From NCBI GenBank assembly GCA_031271045.1, contig JAISWO010000051.1, forward strand, positions 1-37,987: a stretch of 37,987 nt of DNA. The letters run 5' to 3'. Origin of the DNA: Tannerellaceae bacterium (lineage in GTDB: Bacteria; Bacteroidota; Bacteroidia; Bacteroidales; Tannerellaceae). The notes below the pieces were generated by a model, which saw only the letters and a program-made list of their open reading frames with translations, did no database searches and was not told the origin of the DNA. Positions 29,837 through 37,847 of the stretch are shown in pieces; the stretch's first letter is position 1, and every line of letters starts with the position of its first letter. The translations under genes and the position numbers were made by a program.

Positions 29837-30688
29837 ATGAAAGATCGCATCTTCAGGGCGACACTCTTCCTCGCGGCCGGCCTCATCGTCCTGCTGACGG
29901 CCGGCATTGTCTACGGCCTGGTCAGCCAAAGCATGGATGCACTGACGCACTTCGGGCCGTTGCACTTCATCACTTCGCCGGCCTGGGATTCGCGCAGCGA
30001 CGACTACGGCGCCCTGTCTTTTATTGCGGGAACGCTCCTTACGGCAGTCCTGGCGCTGGCTTTCTGTATTCCTTTTTCCTTCTCGGCGTCGTTGTTCAAC
30101 GGCGAGTATTTCCGGGGCCGGAAGATAGCGACGGTGGTAGGCTCGATTGTCGATTTGCTGGCCGGCGTGCCGAGCATCGTCTTTGGTCTGTGGGGATTCT
30201 ATACCTTGCGGCCATTGCTGGCCGGAGCGGGAGGACAGGGCTTCGGCATATTGTTGGCCTCCATCGTGCTGGCGATTATGATCATCCCATACGCCTCGTC
30301 GCTGAGCGCCGAGTTTATCGCCATGACGCCCAGCGAGCTGAAAGAAGGGGCTTATAGCCTGGGGGCCACCCGGATGGAGGTCGTTCGCTACGTCAGTCTG
30401 CCGGTAGCCGGGTCGGGGATCCTGGCTTCCTATATGCTGGCTTTCGGCCGGGCGCTGGGCGAGACGATGGCCGTCACCATGCTGATCGGCAATACCAACA
30501 ACCTCCCCCACGGCCTGACGGATACCGGCAATACGATGGCCAGCATCATCGCCAACCAGTTCGGCGAAGCCGGAGGACTGAAGCTCAGTTCCCTGATGGC
30601 CATCGGCCTGCTGTTGTTCCTGCTTACGGCTACCATCAATTTCCTTTCCAAATACATATTAAAATGCGTCACACTCTCGAAGTCCTGA
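29837..30688 (+). CDS. pstC: Phosphate ABC transporter permease PstC
   Basis: PstC is one of the two membrane subunits of the phosphate importer. The 283-residue product has about six hydrophobic segments, the first at residues 8-28. The ABC-permease EAA-type loop reads ELKEGAYSLGATRMEVVRYVSLP. The VDLLAGVPSIVFGLWGFY segment and GRALGETMAVTMLIG are characteristic of PstC. Its last 25 nt overlap the pstA reading frame. Confidence 0.96.
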   Translation: MKDRIFRATLFLAAGLIVLLTAGIVYGLVSQSMDALTHFGPLHFITSPAWDSRSDDYGALSFIAGTLLTAVLALAFCIPFSFSASLFNGEYFRGRKIATVVGSIVDLLAGVPSIVFGLWGFYTLRPLLAGAGGQGFGILLASIVLAIMIIPYASSLSAEFIAMTPSELKEGAYSLGATRMEVVRYVSLPVAGSGILASYMLAFGRALGETMAVTMLIGNTNNLPHGLTDTGNTMASIIANQFGEAGGLKLSSLMAIGLLLFLLTATINFLSKYILKCVTLSKS

Positions 30689-31731
30689 ATCAGGATACCT
30701 CCCAGCCGTGCGACAGGTCGCAACGTTACAACCCGACAGATCGTAAGGTTACGACTCAACAGATCGTAATGCTACGACCCGGCAGGTCGCAACGCTACGA
30801 CCCGACAGGTCGTAATGCTACGACTCAACAGGTCGTAACGTTACGACCCGGCAAGCCGCAACGCTACGACTCGTCTCGCAACAGCCGTCGCATCAAAGAC
30901 CGTCTGTTCTTCTACCTCGTCTGCTGCTGTACGTTCCTGACGCTCATACCCTTGTTTCTGATCCTGTGGGAGCTGATACAAAAGGGATACCGTCAGTTCA
31001 ACCTGGGCCTCTTCACCCAGGTGGCGCCCACGTCGATGGAAGCTATGCTGGCGCGCATCAGCGGCGACGCCCTTCCCGGAGGCATACTCAACGGCATCAC
31101 CGGGACGCTGCTGATCCTCTTCGTCGCCATCCTCGCAGCCATCCCGCTGGGTATATGGGTCGGTATCTATTTAGCCGAGAAAGGAGAACGCCCTCTGGCC
31201 CGCCTGGTGCGCAACCTGGCCGACCTGCTCCAGGGAATCCCCTCGATCGTGACCGGCATCATCGTCTACATCTGGGTCGTCAGGCCGATGGGAGGCTATT
31301 CGGCCCTGGCCGGCAGCGTAGCCCTGGCCGTAATGATGCTCCCGATGGTGATCCGCTCGACGGAAGAAAGCCTGAAGATGCTGCCCGCTTCGCTGAAAGA
31401 AGCCGGCCTGTCGCTGGGCGGCTCTTATGCATCGGTGATGCTGCGCGTCTTGCTGCCCTCTGCCTTCAGCGGCTTGTTTACGGGCTCGCTCATCGCCATC
31501 TCGCGCGTGATGGGCGAAACGGCCCCCCTGCTGGTCACCGCCCTGGGAGCGGCCGCCATCAACTGGGACCTGAGCCGTCCGACCAGCTCCGTCTCCCTGC
31601 TCATCTGGGAGTTCTACAACGATCCGAACCTGGCCCCCCTGGTATGGTCGTCCTCCCTCCTGCTGCTACTCATTATATTATGCATCAATCTCTCAGCCAA
31701 AAGCATCGCCACGAAATGGAAGACACAGTAA
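30664..31731 (+). CDS. pstA: Phosphate ABC transporter permease PstA with a repeat-encoded N-terminal extension
   Basis: PstA is the second membrane subunit of the importer. The typical PstA part begins around residue 76 (RIKDRLFFYL) and has about six transmembrane segments, LLQGIPSIVTGIIVYIWV, and the EAA loop SLKEAGLSLGGSYASVMLRVLLP. The first ~75 residues are extra. They contain a 23-residue repeat (RSQRYDPT... ending TLRPG or MLRPG at 18-40 and 41-63, then a partial copy) encoded by a 23-bp tandem repeat whose three-unit blocks keep the frame. The start at 30664 overlaps pstC. Internal ATG codons in the array (for example 30769) could also be used. The extension is cytoplasmic if translated. 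Function as a permease is not in doubt; the true start is. Confidence 0.9.
   Translation: MRHTLEVLNQDTSQPCDRSQRYNPTDRKVTTQQIVMLRPGRSQRYDPTGRNATTQQVVTLRPGKPQRYDSSRNSRRIKDRLFFYLVCCCTFLTLIPLFLILWELIQKGYRQFNLGLFTQVAPTSMEAMLARISGDALPGGILNGITGTLLILFVAILAAIPLGIWVGIYLAEKGERPLARLVRNLADLLQGIPSIVTGIIVYIWVVRPMGGYSALAGSVALAVMMLPMVIRSTEESLKMLPASLKEAGLSLGGSYASVMLRVLLPSAFSGLFTGSLIAISRVMGETAPLLVTALGAAAINWDLSRPTSSVSLLIWEFYNDPNLAPLVWSSSLLLLLIILCINLSAKSIATKWKTQ
30716..30871 (+). repeat. 23-bp palindromic tandem repeat inside the 5' end of pstA
   Basis: Seven units of 23 bp start at 30716, 30739, 30762, 30785, 30808, 30831 and 30854; the last is degenerate. The core is GGTCGTAAcgTTACGACC-like; in unit six (30831-30848) it is a perfect 18-bp palindrome. 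Units 1-3 and 4-6 share the linker order CCGACA, CTCAACA, CCGGCA, so the true duplicated block is 69 bp and keeps the frame. At mRNA level it can form a chain of hairpins at the pstC-pstA junction. Confidence 0.95.
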
Positions 31732-32486
31732 AGTATATCCTGGAGCTGAAGAACGTCTCAGTCTCCTATTCACCCGGCAAGCAGGCAGTGGACAACGTCA
31801 GCGCCGGCATCCAGCCCCATACGGTCACCGCCATCATGGGCCCCTCCGGATGCGGCAAAAGCACCCTGCTGAGGGCCGTCAACCGCCTGCACGAACTATA
31901 CCGCGACATCCGCACCACCGGCGAGATCCTCCTCAAAGGCGAAAGCGTCTTCCGGATGAACCCCATGCAAGTACGCCGCCTGGCCGGCATGGTCTTCCAA
32001 CGCCCCAACCCCTTCCCGACCATGAGTGTCTACGGCAACGTGCTGGCCGGCTATAAGTTGAACAACATCTCCCTCTCGCAGGCAGAGAAGGACGGAATCG
32101 TCGAACGCAGCCTCCGGAGCGTCAACCTCTGGGACGAAGTAAAGGATTCGCTCAACAAGAAAGGCACCTTCCTCTCCGGCGGACAGCAACAGCGTCTCTG
32201 CATCGCACGTACCCTCGCGCTCAAGCCGGAGCTCCTCTTGATGGACGAGCCAACCTCGGCGCTCGACCCCATCTCCACCGCCCGCATCGAAGAACTGATC
32301 CTGGAACTGAAAAAGCAAGTGACCATCCTCATCGTGACGCACAATATGTCGCAAGCGGCACGCATATCCGACCAGTCCATGTTCATGTACTTAGGCGAGC
32401 TGGTCGAATTCGGCCCCACCAAGCAAATGTTTACCAAACCCCGCGACAAACGAACCGAAGACTACCTGACAGGCGCCTTCGGCTAA
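31716..32486 (+). CDS. pstB: Phosphate ABC transporter ATP-binding protein
   Basis: PstB is the ATPase that powers phosphate import on the cytoplasmic face. From the ATG at 31716 the product is 256 residues, the usual size. It shows Walker A GPSGCGKST, a Q-loop (VFQRPNPFP), the signature LSGGQQQRL, Walker B LLLMDEPTSALDP and the switch histidine VTHNM. The frame extends 750 nt further upstream inside pstA but that part is unrelated. The start overlaps the end of pstA by 16 nt, so translation is likely coupled. Confidence 0.97.
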   Translation: MEDTVKYILELKNVSVSYSPGKQAVDNVSAGIQPHTVTAIMGPSGCGKSTLLRAVNRLHELYRDIRTTGEILLKGESVFRMNPMQVRRLAGMVFQRPNPFPTMSVYGNVLAGYKLNNISLSQAEKDGIVERSLRSVNLWDEVKDSLNKKGTFLSGGQQQRLCIARTLALKPELLLMDEPTSALDPISTARIEELILELKKQVTILIVTHNMSQAARISDQSMFMYLGELVEFGPTKQMFTKPRDKRTEDYLTGAFG

Positions 32487-32527
32487 TTCTATTCACACCT
32501 CATCACACCTCATAATTCAAAACAAGG

Positions 32528-33202
32528 ATGAACATCAAGACAAGACAATTGGAACTCCTCCTCCACGATTTCGAACTGCTGGCAAAGACAACGCTCACCC
32601 AACTGCAAATCACCCACAAACTATTGCAGGACAACAGCATCGAACAACTCTACGAAGAAGCCGAAGCAAACGAGATCATCCTCGACCGGCTGGAGATCAA
32701 AATGCGGGAAGAAGCGGTATTTACCATCTTCCAGTTCAACCCCAAAGCCGCCGACCTGCGCAAAATCATCACCTACCAGGACGTGACAACCAACCTCGAA
32801 CGCATCGGCGACATGCTGCTCAACGTAATACATTTCCTGCGCGTGACCGACTTCTCGCGCCCCGGCTTCGAAGAACTGAAAAAGAAAATAAACCTCATGA
32901 TGGAACGCATCGGCGATATGCTCCGCCACGCTATCCTCTCTTTCTCAGGCGAAGACGGCCGCCTGGCCTACCAGGTAATCGAAGAAGATGACCGCGTAGA
33001 CGAATTATATCACCAAATCAGCCTATATTTACAGGAAGAATTTCAAAACAGGAAACTAACAAAAGCCGAAATCAGGAACATGATACATTCCAATGCCATT
33101 TCGCACAACCTGGAACGTATCGGCGACAACGCCACCAATATGGCCGAAGCCGCCATCTACCTGATCGAAGGAAAAGACGTCCGCCATGGAAACAAAGAAT
33201 GA
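32528..33202 (+). CDS. phoU: Phosphate signalling regulator PhoU
   Basis: PhoU couples Pst transport to the sensor kinase and keeps the Pho response off when phosphate is plentiful. The 224-residue product is a two-repeat helical bundle. Each half has the metal-binding NLERIGDM or NLERIGDNATNM motif (about 92-99 and 192-199). It lies 41 nt after pstB, in a gap with a doubled CACCTCAT-type sequence, and overlaps the response regulator gene by 17 nt. Confidence 0.96.
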   Translation: MNIKTRQLELLLHDFELLAKTTLTQLQITHKLLQDNSIEQLYEEAEANEIILDRLEIKMREEAVFTIFQFNPKAADLRKIITYQDVTTNLERIGDMLLNVIHFLRVTDFSRPGFEELKKKINLMMERIGDMLRHAILSFSGEDGRLAYQVIEEDDRVDELYHQISLYLQEEFQNRKLTKAEIRNMIHSNAISHNLERIGDNATNMAEAAIYLIEGKDVRHGNKE

Positions 33203-33893
33203 CAGCATCCGCCTCTTAGTCGTCGACGACGAAGCCGATATACGGGAAATCCTCCAGTTCAACCTCGAAAACGAAGGCTACCTCGTCGATACGGCCGACT
33301 CGGCCGAAGAAGCCCTCCGCATCCTCTCGCCCGGGCATCAACTGATCCTGCTCGACGTCATGATGGGAGGCATATCGGGATTCAAACTGGCCGATCAGCT
33401 CCGCAAAGACGGCAACCAAACCCCCGTCATCTTCCTCACCGCACGCAATACGGAGAACGATATGCTCACCGGATTCTCCACCGGAGCCGACGATTACATT
33501 GCCAAACCTTTTTCCATCAAAGAAGTAGTGGCGCGCATCAAAAGCGTGCTCAAACGATTCCATACCCCGGCCAAAGAAACAACCGGCCTCCTGCGCATAA
33601 ACGACCTGGTCATAGACACGCGCACCAAAATGATCTCCGTCGACGGCGCCCGCGTCGAACTGACCAAAACGGAATACAACATCCTCCTGCTACTCATGCA
33701 AAACGAAGGCGAAATCTTCTCCCGCTCCGATATCCTCGACAAAGCCTGGGCAAACGACGGCATCGTGCTGGAAAGAACCGTCGATGTACACATCACCCGC
33801 CTGAGAAAAAAGATAGGCCCTTACGCCGACTGTATCGTCAACCGTACCGGCTACGGCTACCTCTTTAATTCAACCTGCCATAAAGACTCCTGA
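33186..33893 (+). CDS. phoB: PhoB-type response regulator
   Basis: This is a 235-residue two-component regulator. The receiver domain has acidic residues D14-D15, phospho-acceptor D57 (LILLDVMM), T85 and K107 (YIAKPFS). The C-terminal winged helix (VELTKTEYNILLLLMQNEGEIFSRSDIL through VDVHITRLRKKIGPY) is of the OmpR/PhoB type. Its position between phoU and a PAS-containing kinase in a pst operon makes a phosphate-response role very likely. It would be expected to bind the 11-bp repeats in front of pstS. Confidence 0.93.
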   Translation: METKNDSIRLLVVDDEADIREILQFNLENEGYLVDTADSAEEALRILSPGHQLILLDVMMGGISGFKLADQLRKDGNQTPVIFLTARNTENDMLTGFSTGADDYIAKPFSIKEVVARIKSVLKRFHTPAKETTGLLRINDLVIDTRTKMISVDGARVELTKTEYNILLLLMQNEGEIFSRSDILDKAWANDGIVLERTVDVHITRLRKKIGPYADCIVNRTGYGYLFNSTCHKDS

Positions 33894-33903
33894 ACCTCTG
33901 CGT

Positions 33904-35631
33904 ATGAAAACAACCTACCGCCAGCGTATCTTCGGCTACTTCCTGCTGATCTTCCTCCTCTTCGCCGCAGGCGTTATCCTGATCGAACGCAAACAGGAAC
34001 AACGATTCCGCACCGCCGACCTGGAAGCCCGCCTCGACGGATATACCGAGATGGTCCACGAATTTATCAACCAGCACCAACCCGGACAGGATAGCATCGG
34101 AAGACTCGACGAACTCAGCCGCCTCATGCCGCAACATATCCGTATCTCCGTCATCAGCGACGAAGGACGGGTATGGTTCGACAACGAAGTAACCGACGTA
34201 GACCGGATGGACAACCACCTGGGCCGCCCGGAGATCATGAACGCCCTCTACTCCTCTTACGGCTCCAACATCCGCACCTCCGCCTCCACCCGCCGCCCAT
34301 ACCTCTACTATGCCCGGCATTTCAGAACCTACTACATACGCGTCGCCCTGCCCTACAATATGGAAACGCGCAATATGCTCAAAGCCGACAACCTGTTTAC
34401 CTATATGATCATCGCCCTTTTCGTCGTCGCCCTGATATTCATCCATTACGTAGCCGAACGCTTCAGCCAATCCATCCTCCAACTAAGAAAATTCTCATCC
34501 GACATACGGAAAGGACAAAACATACCGGAACACATCCCCTTCCGGGAAGACGAAGTAGGAGAAATAGGACGTGAACTCATCGACATCTTCAAGCAAATGG
34601 AAAACAGCAAGAAGACAGTCGAAAAAGAACGGGAAAAGCTGATCCGTCATTTCCGCTTCTCCGGCGAAGGACTCTGCATCTTCAATCCCGAGATGGAAAA
34701 GATCTATGCCAACACACACTTTATCCGATACCTTAATCTGATGACCGACCGGCCCACCTTCGACGCCGAAGACATCCTGAAAGACGAAGTCTTCAAGCCC
34801 GTTATCGACTTCATCCACGACAAAGGGAAAGAATCCAATCACACCGTTTTCTCTATCAGCAAAAACGGCAAAACATTCTCCGTCCAAGCCATTGCCTTCG
34901 AAGACAAAAGCTTCGAGATCATCATCAAAGACGTTACCAAAGCCGAAAAGACCCGCCTCCTGAAACAGGAAATGACCAGCAACATCGCCCACGAACTGCG
35001 CACCCCCGTCACCAGCCTGCGAGGCTATCTGGAAACACTGAACAACCGGGAGCTGGAGGAGAGCAAGCAAAAACAATTCATCGAAAGAGCTTTCCAACAA
35101 ACCATCCGCCTCTCCAACCTGATTGACGACGTAAGCATCATCAGCAAAATAGAAGAAGCTCCCGCACAATTCACCATCGAGAAGCTAAACCTGGCGCTAT
35201 TAGTCAACGAAGTGCGAATAGACCTGAGCGACAAACTGGCCGCCGCGCACATCCGATTCACCTCCTCCATACCGGACAACCTGACCCTCATAGGTAACTA
35301 TACCCTCCTGTATTCCATCTTCCGTAACCTGGCAGACAACTCCATCAGTTATGCCGGCCGGCACATTGAAATACACATCAGCCAATACGCCGAAGACGAA
35401 CATTATTACTACTTTTCCTATTACGACACCGGATCCGGCGTAAAAGAAGAACACCTCAGCCGCCTCTTCGAACGCTTCTACCGTGTCAACGAAGGGCGTA
35501 CCCGCGACACAGGAGGCTCCGGATTAGGATTGTCCATCGTCCGGCACGCCATCCTTTTCCACAAAGGCGATATACAAGTGAAAAACCGCACCGACGGCGG
35601 ACTGGAATTTCTTTTTACACTAAAGAAATAA
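33904..35631 (+). CDS. phoR: PhoR-type sensor histidine kinase
   Basis: This is a 575-residue membrane histidine kinase. Transmembrane segments are at about 10-27 and 164-182, with a periplasmic domain of ~135 residues between, larger than in E. coli PhoR. A HAMP-like linker (about 184-235) and a PAS domain (about 245-345) follow. The H box is IAHELRTP with phospho-acceptor H363; the N box includes N475 and N479, with DTGSGVKEEHLSRLFERFYR and GGSGLGLSIV. It is 10 nt from the regulator gene and ends the pst-pho operon. No terminator is obvious in the 12-nt gap to the convergent gene. Confidence 0.93.
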   Translation: MKTTYRQRIFGYFLLIFLLFAAGVILIERKQEQRFRTADLEARLDGYTEMVHEFINQHQPGQDSIGRLDELSRLMPQHIRISVISDEGRVWFDNEVTDVDRMDNHLGRPEIMNALYSSYGSNIRTSASTRRPYLYYARHFRTYYIRVALPYNMETRNMLKADNLFTYMIIALFVVALIFIHYVAERFSQSILQLRKFSSDIRKGQNIPEHIPFREDEVGEIGRELIDIFKQMENSKKTVEKEREKLIRHFRFSGEGLCIFNPEMEKIYANTHFIRYLNLMTDRPTFDAEDILKDEVFKPVIDFIHDKGKESNHTVFSISKNGKTFSVQAIAFEDKSFEIIIKDVTKAEKTRLLKQEMTSNIAHELRTPVTSLRGYLETLNNRELEESKQKQFIERAFQQTIRLSNLIDDVSIISKIEEAPAQFTIEKLNLALLVNEVRIDLSDKLAAAHIRFTSSIPDNLTLIGNYTLLYSIFRNLADNSISYAGRHIEIHISQYAEDEHYYYFSYYDTGSGVKEEHLSRLFERFYRVNEGRTRDTGGSGLGLSIVRHAILFHKGDIQVKNRTDGGLEFLFTLKK

Positions 35632-35643
35632 AACGGCCTCTCA

Positions 35644-36285
35644 TTAAAAGTATAATTCCCCGAAACATTCGGGACGATGAAAGTCCGGCACAGGAGCAGA
35701 GACCGGATTCCAACTCACATAATGGGGCGTATCCGTCTCATCGGCGCATTTATAGAAATTGCCCAGAATCTTCTCCGGCAGATTGCCCGGATCCAGCCCC
35801 ATCAACCTCAGAGGAATCGCTACCACCAACTCCCAAGCGTAAACACCTTTCTTTTCAGGAAAGGCCTTCTGCTCCATGGTTGTATAACGGCGTATCTGCT
35901 TATATTCCTCTTTCGATAGCATAGCTTTCATATCACGCGATATACGGCGTGCCGCATCACATACTCCGAGACAATTGAACTCAAAATTCATGTACGATTC
36001 TTCACCCGTTTTCTTCATAAAAAACTCCACACAACTATCCTTGTACACTGGGGAGCCATCCTCTTCATAGACAGCCTTCAACGAGTTCCCTTTCACGAAA
36101 AAGCGAATATACAAACTCTGGTTACTGCGAGCCACATCTACCACTGCAACCGGTTTATAGGCATACTCAGACCAGTTGATGACATCCATATAAATCCTCT
36201 GCGACTTGTTTTCTAATAAAAAACCGACAGATGATAATTCCAACACATCAAGAGCTGGCAAATACGGAATGATGAGATTTTTCAT
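35644..36285 (-). CDS. CBM9-like (carbohydrate-binding family 9-like) domain protein
   Basis: This 213-residue protein looks like a stand-alone copy of the CBM9-like beta-sandwich common in Bacteroidetes. Landmarks are WSEYAYKPVAVVDVARSNQSLYIRF, a DSCVEFFM segment (KDSCVEFFMKKTGEESYMNFEFN is typical), YAWELVVAIPL, and a C-terminal NFYKCADETDTPHYVSWNPV. No signal peptide is visible, so it may act in the cytoplasm or be exported by other means. It converges on phoR with no shared function evident. The region is more AT-rich than the pst operon. The ligand is unknown. Confidence 0.8.
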   Translation of the reverse strand: MKNLIIPYLPALDVLELSSVGFLLENKSQRIYMDVINWSEYAYKPVAVVDVARSNQSLYIRFFVKGNSLKAVYEEDGSPVYKDSCVEFFMKKTGEESYMNFEFNCLGVCDAARRISRDMKAMLSKEEYKQIRRYTTMEQKAFPEKKGVYAWELVVAIPLRLMGLDPGNLPEKILGNFYKCADETDTPHYVSWNPVSAPVPDFHRPECFGELYF

Positions 36286-36316
36286 ATTATTTCAATTTAC
36301 AATTTATTTTTCGATG

Positions 36317-36324
36317 CAAAATTA
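36317..36324 (-). promoter_or_regulatory. Possible -7 element for the CBM9-like gene
   Basis: The minus strand reads TAATTTTG (TAnnTTTG) 31 nt before the ATG, overlapping the stop of the upstream exporter gene. No -33 element is clear, so the gene may also be read from the exporter promoter. Confidence 0.4.
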
Positions 36325-36951
36325 AAGGTAGAACACTACCACCGATATTACTCCCATGATCGCAAGCATAAGAATAACTGTCCCGACTATTCTGTTTAAT
36401 ACCCATATGTGGCGAATATTAAACCACTTTCTCATTTTAGAGATAAAATAGGTCACACCAAACCACCAGATAATAGCGCCCAAACCAATACACACAACCC
36501 CACTGATCAGCATCCACATCGAATGTTCCGCCACAACAAATCCAAAACGGGCAAACAATCCGATATATAAAAGAACAATCAAAACGTTGCTAAAGGTAAG
36601 TAGAAAACCGGTAACGCAATCGTATGTGTACGATATTTTTTTCTCTCTTTGCTTTTCTAAGCCTTTCACAGGGTTATTCCGGCACGTATAGAGGCCGAAT
36701 AAGCCTAAAACGATACTGCCTGTCAATTGCAGAGCCGCCTGATTCGTTTCGATAAAATTAACCATAAAGCCCATTCCCAAACAGGTTATGGCCGCATATA
36801 ACATGTCGGAAAACATCGCACCTATTCCGGTAAAAAAACCAAACCATCGTCCCTTACCGAGTGTCCTTTGTACGCATAACACTCCTACCGGTCCAAAGGG
36901 AGCCGATACTAAAACTCCTATAACAAGTCCTTTTCCAATTAGTCCCAGCAT
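36322..36951 (-). CDS. LysE-family amino acid/metabolite exporter
   Basis: This is a 209-residue inner-membrane protein with about six hydrophobic segments. The N-terminus has the LysE/RhtB pattern: GLVIGVLVSAPFGPVGVLCVQRTLGKGRWFGF, then GIGAMFSDMLYA. A short polar loop of basic residues (NPVKGLEKQREKK) lies mid-protein. Members export amino acids or related solutes, but the substrate here is unknown. It lies upstream of the CBM9-like gene on the same strand with a 36-nt gap. Confidence 0.9.
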   Translation of the reverse strand: MLGLIGKGLVIGVLVSAPFGPVGVLCVQRTLGKGRWFGFFTGIGAMFSDMLYAAITCLGMGFMVNFIETNQAALQLTGSIVLGLFGLYTCRNNPVKGLEKQREKKISYTYDCVTGFLLTFSNVLIVLLYIGLFARFGFVVAEHSMWMLISGVVCIGLGAIIWWFGVTYFISKMRKWFNIRHIWVLNRIVGTVILMLAIMGVISVVVFYL

Positions 36952-36980
36952 TCAATTTCTATCTTGCATTTACTTTTCCG

Positions 36981-36988
36981 CAAAGATA
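36981..36988 (-). promoter_or_regulatory. -7 element for the LysE-type gene
   Basis: TATCTTTG on the minus strand, 29 nt before the ATG, fits the TAnnTTTG consensus. No TTTG is found at the -33 position. Confidence 0.6.
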
Positions 36989-37102
36989 ATGCCTATAAAA
37001 TTAATTTAAGCACACCTATCCACGGAAATCACACAGGAGTGTGTCTTCCGCAGGTCACCGGCCTGTGGTTATGAAAGATGCCGGTTGAGCTTCAGCTATT
37101 GG

Positions 37103-37207
37103 CTAATAGGCGTTTTTGTCGCCCCGGATCATACTGACGATGGTACGTAGTATGATGAATAGATCTAAGGAGAAGGTCCGGTTTTGTATGTACCAAAGGC
37201 TATACGT
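37103..37207 (-). pseudogene. C-terminal remnant of a polyprenyl-phosphate sugar transferase
   Basis: On the minus strand, from about 37207 to the TAG at 37103-37105, one frame reads SLWYIQNRTFSLDLFIILRT and then IVSMIRGDKNAY. This is the conserved end of bacterial sugar transferases (WcaJ/CpsE-like initiating glycosyl-1-phosphate transferases), which close with a DLWYIENWS...LDLKII...RG pattern. Only about 34 codons remain. Upstream the frame runs into the 42-bp tandem repeats instead of the catalytic domain, so the gene is truncated. Such genes usually start capsule or exopolysaccharide loci, which suggests this region was next to one. Confidence 0.75.
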
Positions 37208-37560
37208 CCCACTGATTTCTACGGTGGGATAAATTGGGTTCAGATTAGCCCCACTGATTTCTACAGTGGGATGATTCGGGCTCGGAGTGGCCCCATTGAT
37301 TTCTATAGTGGGACTGATTGGGCTCGGAGTGACCCATTCATTTTTACGGTAGGACTGATTGGGGTCGGAGTGGCCCCAATGATTTCTACGGTGGGACTGA
37401 TTGGGCTCGGAGTGATCCCATTCATTTTTACGGTGGAACTGATTGGGGTCGGAGTGGCCCCATTCATTTTTACGGTGGGACTGATTAGGGTCGGAGTGAT
37501 CCCATTCATTTCTACAGTGGGACTGATTGGGTTTGAGTTCGTGTCACCGATTTTTACAGT
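37208..37560 (+). repeat. 42-bp tandem array with a hairpin core, about nine units
   Basis: Units start at 37208, 37250, 37292, 37333, 37375, 37417, 37459 and 37501, with a degenerate ninth near 37543. One interval is 41 bp, the rest 42. The core CCCACTG-ATTTCTA-CAGTGGG (exact at 37250) is a 7-bp inverted repeat with a 7-nt loop. The variant at 37292 (CCCATTG/TAGTGGG) keeps pairing through wobbles. The rest of the unit is a GATTGGG(C/G)TCGGAGTG-type linker. Frames stay open because 42 is divisible by three; the 41-bp unit shifts them. I do not treat the predicted FTVGLIGVGV-like peptide as a gene. Confidence 0.93.
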
Positions 37561-37847
37561 GCAGGGAATAGAGCTGCAAAAGACCCTTCCGCAAAAATCG
37601 GTGAGACTTACTTACTGGTTCACGTCCGTTCCAGGCTCTTCGGGCGAGGCCGGATCGGTCGGATCAGGGGCGTAAGGCTTTCACTCCACTTACCACGTAG
37701 TAACATTCCGGGCAAAATTTGTTTACCTTAGTACATGACAAAAAATAAATAAACTGCCGGTATTCGGCAAAATAGTTCTATTTTTGTTTTGAAAGAACCC
37801 TAATAATCAGTAATTTAGAGGAAAACTTTACATGTTTATCTCTGGCT
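37561..37847 (+). other. Non-coding gap leading to the transposase
   Basis: No convincing gene is seen here. A short GCCG/CGGC inverted repeat lies at 37756-37768, and a TATTTTTG at 37779-37786 could be the -7 element of the transposase gene. The left end of the insertion sequence should lie in this stretch, but I cannot define its terminal repeat without the right end. Confidence 0.5.

Noticed and set aside
29191-30357. 388-codon plus-strand frame overlapping pstS and pstC
   Set aside because: Arginine- and glycine-rich shadow frame of the well-supported pst genes.
28817-30511. 564-codon minus-strand frame opposite pstS and pstC
   Set aside because: Low-complexity, charged translation with no family pattern; it is a shadow of GC-rich genes whose products are clearly PstS and PstC.
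30966-31715. Upstream extension of the pstB frame
   Set aside because: It lies inside pstA and reads as an arginine/proline-rich shadow; the true start at 31716 gives a PstB of normal length.
37026-37075. Small hairpins (CACAC/GTGTG within GGAA/TTCC) after the sugar transferase remnant
   Set aside because: No T run on either strand and no neighbour that would need them; could be chance.
37184-37675. 163-codon frame over the 42-bp array (FTVGLIGVGV repeats)
   Set aside because: A by-product of the repeat length; no ribosome site or family similarity, and the frame depends on the one 41-bp unit.
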